A stretch of 54,221 nt of DNA from contig CAJFTO010000016.1 of NCBI GenBank assembly GCA_904419955.1, forward strand, positions 1 through 54,221, given 5' to 3'. The position numbers and the translations under genes were made by a program. The stretch's first letter is position 1. Each line of letters opens with the position of its first letter. Below the pieces are notes generated by a model. That model was not told where the DNA came from. It saw nothing but the letters and a program-made list of their open reading frames with translations, and ran no database searches. This document shows positions 16,381 to 24,294 of the stretch, in pieces. The DNA is from Candidatus Roslinia caecavium (lineage in GTDB: Bacteria > Bacillota > Clostridia > Monoglobales > Monoglobaceae).

Positions 16381-19300
16381 ATGGATAATACAGCGAGCAA
16401 AACAAACAGACGAATAATACTTATAGTGAATAATTCTGAAGAGTATAGAAATAACCTTAATGCGATTCTCGGTACAAAGTACGACGTAATAGAGACGGAC
16501 GGCGGGAAAAAGGCCGTCGACATCATGCTTGAAAACTTAGACGTCGATATGGCGATACCTTTTATCGACATGCCTGATATGAGCGGATACGAATTGACGG
16601 AGATAATAAAGTCGAACGATAAGCTCAGAGACGTTTCCGTGGTTTTTAATATAGGCGATAATCCCGAAGAGGACGGGGCGCTTGCTATCGACCGAGGCGC
16701 GGACGATTTTATACGTTTCCCGTTCGATCGGGAGAAGACCGTGGCGAAGATAGACGGAGCGATGGACAAGCGTCTTCTAAGACTCAAAGAGAACGAGGAG
16801 AACGCCCGTAAGACTGCGGAGAAGACCAAAGAACTGCTTGACGCCGTGCCGAATGGATTTATTGTTTACGCGATCGAGGACGGAGAAATAGTCGCCAGGT
16901 ATGCGAACAATAATATGTACGATATTTTAGGTTATAATAATGGAGAGCTCGATAAACTTTCACTTGACGACAGCTTGTCCTATCTTGAAACCGGAGCGAG
17001 AACAGAGGTGAGACGGCGGATCAGGGATGCATACGATAAGAAAGAGGAAGTCGAGCTGGAGTTTAGGATAAAGACCAAAGCGGACGAACTTAAATGGTTG
17101 AGGCTCAAGGCCGCTCCGTTCACGCACGAGGACGGAGAGCTTGTTTATCACGCGGTAATTGCCGATATAACCAAGGAGAAGGAGACCGAGGCGCGGCTTA
17201 AGGACGCTATTGAGAAGCTGAGATACAGCTCGCGCCACGACAGGCTGACCGGACTGTATAACCTGGAGACGTTCGCCAAAGAGACGTCTAAGATGATACA
17301 TAGCGCCGAGGAGACGGATTTTTCCGTATTATATTGGGATATCGACGACTTTAACGCCATACTCGAGCTGTACGGAAACAAGATCGGCGAGAGCGTCCTT
17401 ATGAGGATGGCGGAAGCGATCGAGGAATCGACCTACGGGAACGGAACTTTCGGCAGGCTAGAGTCGGATCATTTCGTATCCTGCATACCCAGCTCTCAGG
17501 TGGAGCCGGAGCGTCTCGTCGCCTATGTCGCAGAGCGAATGTCGGAGATCGATATAGATTATAATATCGAGATAAATCTTGGGATATACGATATCGAGGA
17601 CAGGGAAACGCCCGTGGACTATATGTGTATGCGCGCCCACGCCGCGCAGCGGATAGCGAAGAAGGAACGCCTTAAACGTTACGCCTATTATGATTCGGCG
17701 CTTCGCAAGACCAAGATCGTCGAGACGGAGATAGCTAAGGACATGAACGCCGCGCTCGAGGAGGATCAGTTTGAGATCATGGTCCAGCCTATCTACAGCT
17801 TAAGCTCGGGCATGACGGTCGGCGCGGAGACCTACGTCAGATGGAATCATCCTCAAAAGGGGATAATACAGCCCGAGGTGTTTATACCCGTATTCGAGCG
17901 CAGCGGTTTTATCTCCACGCTCTACTATAATATGTGGGAGCGGGTATGCGGATATATGCGAGACAGGATAGATTCGGGGCTGGAGGTTCTGCCGCTGGCT
18001 ATGAGAGTGTCGAAGAAAGGACACAGGGATCCTGAAATAGTCGAGAAAATATTGGATGTCGTAAACAGATACGAACTCAATCCCAAGATGATAAAAATCG
18101 AGCTGCTTTACAGAGAATACGAGAAATCCCGTGAAGATTTCAACAATCTCGCCCGCAAATTCAGGGAAAGCGGTTTCGAGGTCGTTATGCTGATAGGCGA
18201 AGGCGAATATTCGCTGCTAAACCTTATAAATAATTTGGACGTAGACGTTATAAAATTCGACCTGCGTTTTTGGGACGAGACCGAGAACGTTTTCGGCGGC
18301 GGTCTGCTGGCTTCGCTTATTAAGGCGGCGCATATGATCAATATAAGCGTTATAGCCGGAGGCGTGGAGAACAAGAGACAGGCGGAATTGCTCCGGAGCC
18401 TGGACTGCGACAGGGCGCAGGGGTATTATTTTTCCGGCTATATGAAGCTCGACGAATATACGGATATTATTTTGCAGGAGAACGCGGCGGACTTCGATAT
18501 TAACGCGGGTAAGCCGGACGCGCAGGTTCGGAAGCGGATCTTGGAAGCGGACGGTTTTGGCGAAGTATCCGAGTATTTAAGAGACGCTTACGCGGTCTTC
18601 GTTCTCGATAAGGACGATAACTTAAGATTGGTTCGCGCGAACAGCGATTTTTATAAGCTGTATGGAATCGATAAAAACAGAACGTTTTACGATTATGCAT
18701 ACCGTTTTTATGTGAAGAAGAATAATAAGTTCGTTAATGCGGAACTGGCCGGTATTTGCAGAGACGCGGTAGAAAAGCGGGGCGAGGCGCTCGCGATCGT
18801 AAACGTTAAGAACGCGTCCGGAGGAGCTAAGGCGCTGCTCAACCGCATAAGACGCGTCGGCGGCGACGAGCAGGGGGAGACGTTGTATTGCAGCGTGATA
18901 GACGTTACGGGAGTTTCGCTGGAGGAGACCGGAAACGGCTTTGCGGAGCCCGAATTCGAGACGGATTACAGCGGGTATGTGGATTCCTTGGAGGGGATCT
19001 GCTCCAATATATTCGAGCTGAATCTCAGCCGCGGCTCGTACAGGATAATTAATTCCGGCGAGGACGAATGGATGCGTAATAATATGAAAGGCAAGATAGA
19101 GGATTTGTCCGGGCGTTATAAGAGCGTCATAGTTAACTTCGAGGAGGTCTTGGCTTCGGTCGGGGCCGCTAAAGAAAACAAGTCTTCGGGCGATAGTCTC
19201 AGCGAGTCGGTTATTATCCAGACCGAGACCGACGGGAATGCCGGTTACAAAATGCTCAGGATGAAGAATATAACGCGCGGCGGCGAAGATATATTAATAT

Positions 19301-20535
19301 GCTTCGTGATCGATATTGACGATATGTATCGCGTGTTTGAGAGCAAGGCTTTAGACATAAGGCTAAGCGAGCGGCTTGTTATCGACGAGATAATCGAGAA
19401 GGCCGGAGCGGTATCGTTTACGATAAACAGGAAAAAATCGGAGATAAGTATCGACGATAGATGTCTTGAGCATGTTGAGGAGCTTTTCGGATTCAACATA
19501 TTTGAAAGACTCTGCGAACTGATAGAGGAACGAAAGACGGACAGCGAGCTGATACACAGCGACGACGAGGAGACCTTCTTTAAGATGGCCAACAGATGGA
19601 GAGAAGGAGATACGGTCAGTCCAATGCTGATCAGATTAAAGTCGGGCGACGGCGGGTATTTATGGTGTAAGTTGGTAGCCGAGTCGTTCTGCGACGAATA
19701 CGAGGATAAGGACGAGCTGTTTATAGCGGCGTTTATATACGGCGGCGAATATGCGGATGACGTTATGAAGCTGACCAATAATAAGCATATTGCGGAAATG
19801 CTGGATTGTATCCCGACCGGATTCGCGGTGTTCTCGGCGGACGACGGGATCAGTCAGAGGTTTGTAAATAAAGCTTTAAAAGCGCGGCTCGGTTTATCCT
19901 CAAACAAGCGCGCCGCGCTGATAAATGATTCGGATTTTAACCCGAAATTCTTAAAGAGCATGTATTCGCTTACGGACGGACAAACTCTAAGGACCGAGTT
20001 TGTGAAGGCCTTGCCGGATAAAAACGGGAATATGATAGACGTGCTGTTTATGATAACAGTCAAGAGTATCGAGGGCAGGATAGTTATATACGCGGTGGCG
20101 GACGATTTGACGGAAGCCGGAATGTTGGATATCAAAAAGGCGCTCTATACCGAGATAAATAGTATGCTTTTAGAGGATCTGCAAGCCGTCGTGTTCTCAT
20201 ACGATGCGAGTGCGGATATACTCGAGGCGTCGTACAAAAAGGAGAACGGGCGCAGGGACAGTTTCGTTATCGACGAATACGTCGGCCTTATTTCAGAGGG
20301 CAAGCCTGTAGAGACGCTGGCTCCGGAGAGCTGCGCGAGCGAGGTGAGGCTGGTAGGTGAAAAAATAGCCGAACTGGTCAAAAATGAGAATTTGGAAAAT
20401 ATATACGATATGGAATCGAATATATTAAGCCGCGGCGACGTTTTATACAGAACGACAATGCGCCGTATCTTTGATTCAAAGGGCGGGCTTTCGTATATCG
20501 TCGGCAATATAGAAAAGATAAAAGAAGAGGATTAG
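16381..20535 (+). CDS. Giant receiver-PAS-GGDEF-EAL-PAS protein with degenerate catalytic sites
   Basis: A 1384-residue cytoplasmic signalling protein from the ATG at 16381 (GAAAGG upstream; an in-frame GTG is at 16360). Order: receiver-like domain (13-130), PAS (about 150-275), GGDEF-like (about 285-430), EAL-like (about 450-700), then at least two further PAS-like domains (about 730-850 and 1130-1250) around an unassigned stretch. The receiver has Phe61 where the phosphorylated Asp should be, NN for the acidic pair and no conserved Lys. The GGDEF motif reads LESDHF (360-365). The EAL keeps Glu483 but lacks the SVNLS Asn, the DDFG motif (LIGE) and the Glu of AEGVE (now AGGVE, 657-663). It is therefore probably not an enzyme but a nucleotide or ligand sensor. 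Confidence 0.85.
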   Translation: MDNTASKTNRRIILIVNNSEEYRNNLNAILGTKYDVIETDGGKKAVDIMLENLDVDMAIPFIDMPDMSGYELTEIIKSNDKLRDVSVVFNIGDNPEEDGALAIDRGADDFIRFPFDREKTVAKIDGAMDKRLLRLKENEENARKTAEKTKELLDAVPNGFIVYAIEDGEIVARYANNNMYDILGYNNGELDKLSLDDSLSYLETGARTEVRRRIRDAYDKKEEVELEFRIKTKADELKWLRLKAAPFTHEDGELVYHAVIADITKEKETEARLKDAIEKLRYSSRHDRLTGLYNLETFAKETSKMIHSAEETDFSVLYWDIDDFNAILELYGNKIGESVLMRMAEAIEESTYGNGTFGRLESDHFVSCIPSSQVEPERLVAYVAERMSEIDIDYNIEINLGIYDIEDRETPVDYMCMRAHAAQRIAKKERLKRYAYYDSALRKTKIVETEIAKDMNAALEEDQFEIMVQPIYSLSSGMTVGAETYVRWNHPQKGIIQPEVFIPVFERSGFISTLYYNMWERVCGYMRDRIDSGLEVLPLAMRVSKKGHRDPEIVEKILDVVNRYELNPKMIKIELLYREYEKSREDFNNLARKFRESGFEVVMLIGEGEYSLLNLINNLDVDVIKFDLRFWDETENVFGGGLLASLIKAAHMINISVIAGGVENKRQAELLRSLDCDRAQGYYFSGYMKLDEYTDIILQENAADFDINAGKPDAQVRKRILEADGFGEVSEYLRDAYAVFVLDKDDNLRLVRANSDFYKLYGIDKNRTFYDYAYRFYVKKNNKFVNAELAGICRDAVEKRGEALAIVNVKNASGGAKALLNRIRRVGGDEQGETLYCSVIDVTGVSLEETGNGFAEPEFETDYSGYVDSLEGICSNIFELNLSRGSYRIINSGEDEWMRNNMKGKIEDLSGRYKSVIVNFEEVLASVGAAKENKSSGDSLSESVIIQTETDGNAGYKMLRMKNITRGGEDILICFVIDIDDMYRVFESKALDIRLSERLVIDEIIEKAGAVSFTINRKKSEISIDDRCLEHVEELFGFNIFERLCELIEERKTDSELIHSDDEETFFKMANRWREGDTVSPMLIRLKSGDGGYLWCKLVAESFCDEYEDKDELFIAAFIYGGEYADDVMKLTNNKHIAEMLDCIPTGFAVFSADDGISQRFVNKALKARLGLSSNKRAALINDSDFNPKFLKSMYSLTDGQTLRTEFVKALPDKNGNMIDVLFMITVKSIEGRIVIYAVADDLTEAGMLDIKKALYTEINSMLLEDLQAVVFSYDASADILEASYKKENGRRDSFVIDEYVGLISEGKPVETLAPESCASEVRLVGEKIAELVKNENLENIYDMESNILSRGDVLYRTTMRRIFDSKGGLSYIVGNIEKIKEED

Positions 20536-20545
20536 AAAGCGATTT

Positions 20546-20571
20546 CCGTCGCGTTTTTGCGGCGGATTTTT
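20546..20571 (+). terminator. Terminator after the giant signalling gene
   Basis: CCGTCGC (20546-20552) pairs with GCGGCGG (20559-20565), one U-G pair, then ATTTTT. Confidence 0.7.
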
Positions 20572-20603
20572 GCGCTCCGTTAATATAGAGAAGGAGAAAG
20601 ATC

Positions 20604-21329
20604 GTGGAAAATATATACGACAGCGAAGAATTTTTCGGCGAATATTCCAAAATGCTCAGAAGCCGAGAGGGACTTTCGGGGGCGGGAGAGTGGAGCAGGT
20701 TTAGGCTAATGTTTCCTAAGCTCGGAGGAAAAAGGGTCTTGGATCTGGGCTGCGGATACGGCTGGCATTGCAAGTACGCGGCGGAACTCGGCGCGGGATA
20801 CGTCTTAGGGATAGATTCAAGCGAGAAAATGATCGGCGAGGCGAAGCGGAGGAATTCCGACCCGAGGATAGAATACCGGGTCTGCTCGATCGAGGAGTAC
20901 GAGTATCCGGAGAACGAGTTCGACTGCGCCGTCTCCAATTTGGCGCTCCATTATATAGAGGATATCGAGACGGTCTACGGGAAGATATACAGGACGCTTA
21001 GGGGCGGCGGGGCGTTTCTGCTGAACATAGAACACCCGACGTTCACCGCCGGAGTCGATCAGGATTGGTATTACGGACCGGACGGAAAGCCGCTGTTCTG
21101 GCCGGTGGACGACTATTTTTACCCCGGCGAACGGGAGACGAAGTTTTTGGGACAACGCGTTAAGAAATTTCATCATACGCTGACCCAAATAGTTATGGGA
21201 TTGATAAATTCCGGATTCAAAATAGCCGCGCTTGAAGAGGCGGGACCGCCCGCGGAGATGATGGACGTTCCCGGCATGGCCGACGAAATGCGCCGCCCGA
21301 TGATGCTGCTTATCAAGGCGGTCAAATGA
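20604..21329 (+). CDS. Class I SAM-dependent methyltransferase
   Basis: A 241-residue methyltransferase starting with GTG after GAAGGAG. The SAM-binding motif I is VLDLGCGYGWHC (about 45-56), followed by GIDSSEKMI (motif II) and CAVSNLALHYIED (motif IV). The C-terminal half carries HPTFTAG and TQIVMGLINSGF, typical of the UbiE-like Methyltransf_11 group in Clostridia. It acts on an unknown small molecule. It is followed by the PstS-like gene after 75 nt and may share its transcript. Confidence 0.88.
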   Translation: MENIYDSEEFFGEYSKMLRSREGLSGAGEWSRFRLMFPKLGGKRVLDLGCGYGWHCKYAAELGAGYVLGIDSSEKMIGEAKRRNSDPRIEYRVCSIEEYEYPENEFDCAVSNLALHYIEDIETVYGKIYRTLRGGGAFLLNIEHPTFTAGVDQDWYYGPDGKPLFWPVDDYFYPGERETKFLGQRVKKFHHTLTQIVMGLINSGFKIAALEEAGPPAEMMDVPGMADEMRRPMMLLIKAVK

Positions 21330-21404
21330 TCCGGACGCGCGATTGAGAAAAAAGGGATTTCGTGAAAATATTCGGTCGGCGGAGATATAAAAGGAGGAGA
21401 GCAT

Positions 21405-22658
21405 ATGTTTTGGGCGATAGTTGCAATCCCGGTCGCATGCCTTGCGATAGGTATATTTTTGATCGCTAAGAAAATCTGGATCAAGACGGGAAAGCTTTTG
21501 ATCTCGTTCGCGGTATTGGCGCTTGCGGCGATCTTCGGTTTTTTAGCGGCGGCGCTGATCGCGTTCTCAAGCGCCGCCGCGGACTTCTATATAGCGGCGC
21601 TGGCGATTTTTTTAGTTCTAAGCGTCGGCTTAATATTTTATTTGCTGTGGAGCGATAAAAGAAGAAGAGCCGCGATCGCCGCGGTCGTTTGCGGGATAGC
21701 GTTATGCGCGGCGGCGACCGGCGGGGTATATTTATACAGAACGTACATAGAAAATATCCCGACGTTGGAAGAGGGCGGAGACTTGCTTGTCAGGTACGCG
21801 CCGTATGCGGAAAACTCGGAGACGGCTGAATTGGACGAAGAATCCGAGCTTAAACTAAGTTCGGATATTCCGAGGATGGACGGCGCGACCGCGCTGTATC
21901 CGATCTACGCGGCTTTCGCCAAGGCGGTATATCCGAAGGAGCTGATAGACGACGTCGGAGAAGCGGCGGCGGTAAACGAATATTTAATGTGCAGTACGAC
22001 GACCGGCGCGTATCGGAATATTGTGACCGGCGACGCGGATATAATTTTCGCGGCCGCGCCTTCGGACGAGCAGCGGGCTTACGCCGAAGAAAACGGCGTA
22101 GAGCTTGTATATACTCCTATAGGCAGAGAGGCGTTCGTATTTTTTGTAAACGGTCAAAATCCGATCGAGAATATTACCGTGGACGAGATCCGCGGGATAT
22201 ACGGCGGAGAGATAACCGAGTGGGAACAGCTCGGCGTGCGCGGCATGGGCGAGATTAGGGCGTTCCAGCGCGACGAGGGCAGCGGCAGTCAGAGCGCGTT
22301 GATCAGATTGATGCGGGACAAACCGCTTACCGAGCCGCCCAAGGCCGACGTTATAGCCGGCATGGGCGGAATAATAAGTAAAACGGCCGATTATAAGAAC
22401 TACAAGAACGCTATCGGCTTCTCTTTTAGGTTTTACTCGACCGAGATGGTCGAAAACGACAGCATAAAACTGCTCAGCGTAGACGGCGTATATCCGGATA
22501 TTCGGAATATAGAGAGCGGCGCGTATCCGCTGACATCCGAGTTCTACGCGGTCGTGAGAAAGGACGGGTCGGAAAACGTAAAACTGCTGCTCGATTGGAT
22601 AACCGGCGAGCAAGGACGGGAACTGATAGAGCGCGCCGGATATACTCCAATCGCATGA
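21405..22658 (+). CDS. Membrane-anchored PstS-like substrate-binding protein
   Basis: A 417-residue protein with about four N-terminal membrane segments (residues 1-20, 28-55, 60-82 and 86-108), then a periplasmic-binding-protein fold of the phosphate-binding (PBP-like) type. The segments MDGATALYPIYAAFAKAVYP, GDADIIFAAAPS, FQRDEGSGSQSAL and NAIGFSFRFY match the PstS ligand-binding loops. The ATG follows AAAGGAGGAG. No ABC permease or ATPase is adjacent, so it is more likely a sensor or surface-retained binder than the subunit of a local transporter. Ligand identity (phosphate) is by analogy. Confidence 0.82.
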   Translation: MFWAIVAIPVACLAIGIFLIAKKIWIKTGKLLISFAVLALAAIFGFLAAALIAFSSAAADFYIAALAIFLVLSVGLIFYLLWSDKRRRAAIAAVVCGIALCAAATGGVYLYRTYIENIPTLEEGGDLLVRYAPYAENSETAELDEESELKLSSDIPRMDGATALYPIYAAFAKAVYPKELIDDVGEAAAVNEYLMCSTTTGAYRNIVTGDADIIFAAAPSDEQRAYAEENGVELVYTPIGREAFVFFVNGQNPIENITVDEIRGIYGGEITEWEQLGVRGMGEIRAFQRDEGSGSQSALIRLMRDKPLTEPPKADVIAGMGGIISKTADYKNYKNAIGFSFRFYSTEMVENDSIKLLSVDGVYPDIRNIESGAYPLTSEFYAVVRKDGSENVKLLLDWITGEQGRELIERAGYTPIA

Positions 22659-22662
22659 GAGG

Positions 22663-23388
22663 TCAATCGGCCGTGCGAATCTCGCGCGTCGCGGACGATA
22701 CGAATTTCTCGAATATCTTAAGACTGTTTTTATCGTTAGTATACGAAAACTCAGGATGCCACTGCACGGCCCAGACGAATTTCTTCCCGGGCATATAGAC
22801 GGCTTCGACGAGACCGTCCTCCGAATACGCCATCGGCTTAAGCGCGGGGGCGAGCTCGTCTACGGCCTGGTGATGATAGCTGTTTACCGAGAGCGCGTCG
22901 GCGCGTAAAAGGCTAAACAGCGGCGAATCCCGAACTATGGAGACGGAATGGATCGGACGGTAGTAAGGCGGGGACATATGATGCTCGACGTTTGACGAAC
23001 GTTCGGTCGGCAGATCCTGATAGAGCGTCCCGCCGAGCGCGGCGTTTATCAGTTGGATCCCGCGGCATATTCCCAAAACGGGCTTATCGAGGCCGAGAGC
23101 GAGACGCAGGAGGATCTCTTCCATTTTATCCCGCGCGTCGCACAGCTCTCCGCAGTTCGGGCTTGTTTCATGTCCGTAAAGGCTAGGCGATACGTCCTGC
23201 CCTCCGGTAAACAGAAAAGCGTCGCAGGTATCCGCGATCTGAGTTATAAGCTCCGTATCTTCCGCGAGCGGCAGCATAACCGGCAAGCCGCCGGCGGCTT
23301 CGATACCTTTCATGTATCCGGGCAGCATCCAGTACGACGATCTATCCGAGTCGTACAAAGCCGCGACTCCGATCAAAGGCTTTTTCAT
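22663..23388 (-). CDS. Gamma-glutamyl-gamma-aminobutyrate hydrolase-like class I glutamine amidotransferase (C26)
   Basis: A 241-residue protein of the peptidase C26 / PuuD group, which hydrolyses gamma-glutamyl amides. It has the nucleophile Cys108 in VLGICRGIQLIN, the LFTGGQDVSP motif (59-68), NSYHHQAVD and the catalytic His-x-Glu WHPE (210-213). The ATG follows AAGGAGGAAG. It ends 4 nt from the convergent PstS-like gene. Confidence 0.9.
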   Translation of the reverse strand: MKKPLIGVAALYDSDRSSYWMLPGYMKGIEAAGGLPVMLPLAEDTELITQIADTCDAFLFTGGQDVSPSLYGHETSPNCGELCDARDKMEEILLRLALGLDKPVLGICRGIQLINAALGGTLYQDLPTERSSNVEHHMSPPYYRPIHSVSIVRDSPLFSLLRADALSVNSYHHQAVDELAPALKPMAYSEDGLVEAVYMPGKKFVWAVQWHPEFSYTNDKNSLKIFEKFVSSATREIRTAD

Positions 23389-23418
23389 AGCGCTTCCTCC
23401 TTAAAAAATAAAAATAAA

Positions 23419-23450
23419 AACGACGTTCTTAAACGATAAAGAACGCCGTT
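23419..23450 (-). terminator. Leftward terminator upstream of the C26 gene
   Basis: AACGACGTTCTT and AAGAACGCCGTT form a 12-bp stem (one G-U on the minus strand) followed there by TTTTATTTTTATTTTTT. It would stop transcripts that come from the tRNA side, so the C26 gene must have a promoter close to its start, or be read at low level. Confidence 0.85.
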
Positions 23451-23671
23451 GTCCTATTGATATTGCAATCCGCGCGGTTAGTGATCCGCGCGACGATATT
23501 GTTTTTGATTATCATCTATTTTAAGTTTAGCGCCGATTTGAAGATATTGCAAGGTCAAATTTAAATAATTTGTAAAAGAGCGCGTCTTTTTCATTAAAAT
23601 CTGCGAAACGCCGCCGTCCGGTGCGGCTGAGAGAGCGAATATAGAGCGAATATATTGGAATACTGAATAAA
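23451..23671. other. Gap between two leftward terminators
   Basis: It lies after the tRNA terminator and before the next one. A strong dyad CCGCGCGG/CCGCGCG is at 23473-23498. A 38-codon minus-strand frame beginning MKKTRSFTNYLNL (about 23594-23478) has no ribosome site. It could contain a small leftward RNA; there is no clear promoter. Confidence 0.3.
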
Positions 23672-23672
23672 A

Positions 23673-23700
23673 AAGAAGTCTTTGGTATCCCAAAGACCTC
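23673..23700 (-). terminator. Terminator of tRNA-Ser
   Basis: GGTCTTTGG and CCAAAGACT form a 9-bp stem with a 4-nt loop, followed on the minus strand by TCTTTTTTATT, 5 nt after the tRNA CCA. Confidence 0.88.
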
Positions 23701-23705
23701 GAACT

Positions 23706-23794
23706 TGGCGGAGCGGGTGGGATTCGAACCCACGGTACCCGAAGGTACAACTGATTTCGAGTCAGTCCCGTTATGACCACTTCGATACCGCTCC
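23706..23794 (-). tRNA. tRNA-Ser(CGA)
   Basis: On the minus strand an 89-nt class II tRNA: acceptor GGAGCGG/CCGCTCC, discriminator G and encoded CCA, anticodon stem ACTGA/TCAGT with loop CTCGAAA (anticodon CGA, reads UCG), a long variable arm (TGTACC-TTCG-GGTACC) and T-loop TTCGAAT. The long variable arm and the CGA anticodon give serine. Confidence 0.97.
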
Positions 23795-23835
23795 ATATTA
23801 AATTGAACCGAACGCTAAAGTTCAGCAACCTCTAA

Positions 23836-23864
23836 AGTATAGCACGGTTATTACAAAAATGCAA
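23836..23864 (-). promoter_or_regulatory. tRNA-Ser promoter
   Basis: On the minus strand: -35 TTGCAT (23859-23864), 17-bp spacer, -10 TATACT (23836-23841), about 40 nt before the tRNA. Confidence 0.75.
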
Positions 23865-23947
23865 GAGTTTTTTTTAAGTTTATTGAAATTTTTCCATATC
23901 GCCTAAAAATAATGCGAAATACGGGGGTTAAATTATTGTAAAAATAC

Positions 23948-23976
23948 TTGATTTTTTTGAATTTCTGGTGTATAAT
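23948..23976 (+). promoter_or_regulatory. Promoter of the aromatic amino acid operon
   Basis: -35 TTGATT (23948-23953), 17-bp spacer, -10 TATAAT (23971-23976). The start near 23983 gives a leader of about 310 nt that contains the leader peptide and attenuator. Confidence 0.8.
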
Positions 23977-24028
23977 ATTGAACAAATAAAAGATAAAATT
24001 ATTGGATTTTTCAGAAAGGTATAGTAAA

Positions 24029-24157
24029 ATGAGCTTAGTTAATTCAATTTTAAAAGCAGCTTCATACTTTTTCTTTTACTTTAGCCAAAGCTTTTATTTT
24101 AGCTTCGGCTATTTTTGCTGCGGAAAATTGAATAAAGCTCGCTTGCGCCTGACTTAG
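24029..24157 (+). CDS. Phe/Tyr-rich leader peptide of the aro operon
   Basis: A 42-residue frame too short for most annotation. The ATG at 24029 has AGAAAGG 9 nt upstream. Residues 13-29 read YFFFYFSQSFYFSFGYF: eight Phe and four Tyr in 17 codons, with no Trp. It lies in the leader of an operon for Phe and Tyr synthesis, upstream of a terminator, so a ribosome waiting for charged tRNA-Phe or tRNA-Tyr would stall in this stretch. Its codons also lie in a pausing hairpin (TAGCC 24082-24086 with GGCTA 24107-24111; GCAGC 24056-24060 with GCTGC 24117-24121). The stop codon is 23 nt after the antiterminator left arm begins, so a terminating ribosome covers that arm. Confidence 0.88.
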   Translation: MSLVNSILKAASYFFFYFSQSFYFSFGYFCCGKLNKARLRLT

Positions 24158-24212
24158 TATATAATTTTAAATAAGTTTTTTGCAAATGAATAATGATCAA
24201 AAGGCGAGCTTT
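24134..24212 (+). promoter_or_regulatory. Antiterminator stem of the aro attenuator
   Basis: AAAGCTCGC (24134-24142) pairs perfectly with GCGAGCTTT (24204-24212), extendable to 11 bp with TT and AG. The right arm is the left arm of the terminator, so the two structures exclude each other. The left arm lies in codons 36-39 of the leader peptide, downstream of the aromatic codons. Confidence 0.8.
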
Positions 24213-24236
24213 GGAAAAGGCTTGTCTTTTTTATTT
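24201..24236 (+). terminator. Attenuator terminator before aroF
   Basis: AAGGCGAGCTTT (24201-24212) and AAGGCTTGTCTT (24217-24228) pair along all 12 positions with some G-U pairs, around a GGAA loop, followed by TTTTATTT. It lies 58 nt before aroF and should stop transcription when the antiterminator does not form. Confidence 0.85.
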
Positions 24237-24294
24237 ATATTTTAATTTAAACCGCGGGAGAAAAGTTCCGCTTAAGTAATTGGAGGATTGAATA

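Noticed and set aside
16381..20535. Active diguanylate cyclase or phosphodiesterase
   Set aside because: The GGDEF and EAL key residues are missing, as listed; enzyme activity is not supported.
23478..23594. 38-codon minus-strand frame beginning MKKTRSFTN
   Set aside because: No ribosome site, no family resemblance, lies between two terminators. Kept only as part of the gap note.
23977..24294. T-box leader for aroF
   Set aside because: No T-box consensus (TGGNACCGCG-like) is present; the leader peptide with alternative stems explains the structure better.
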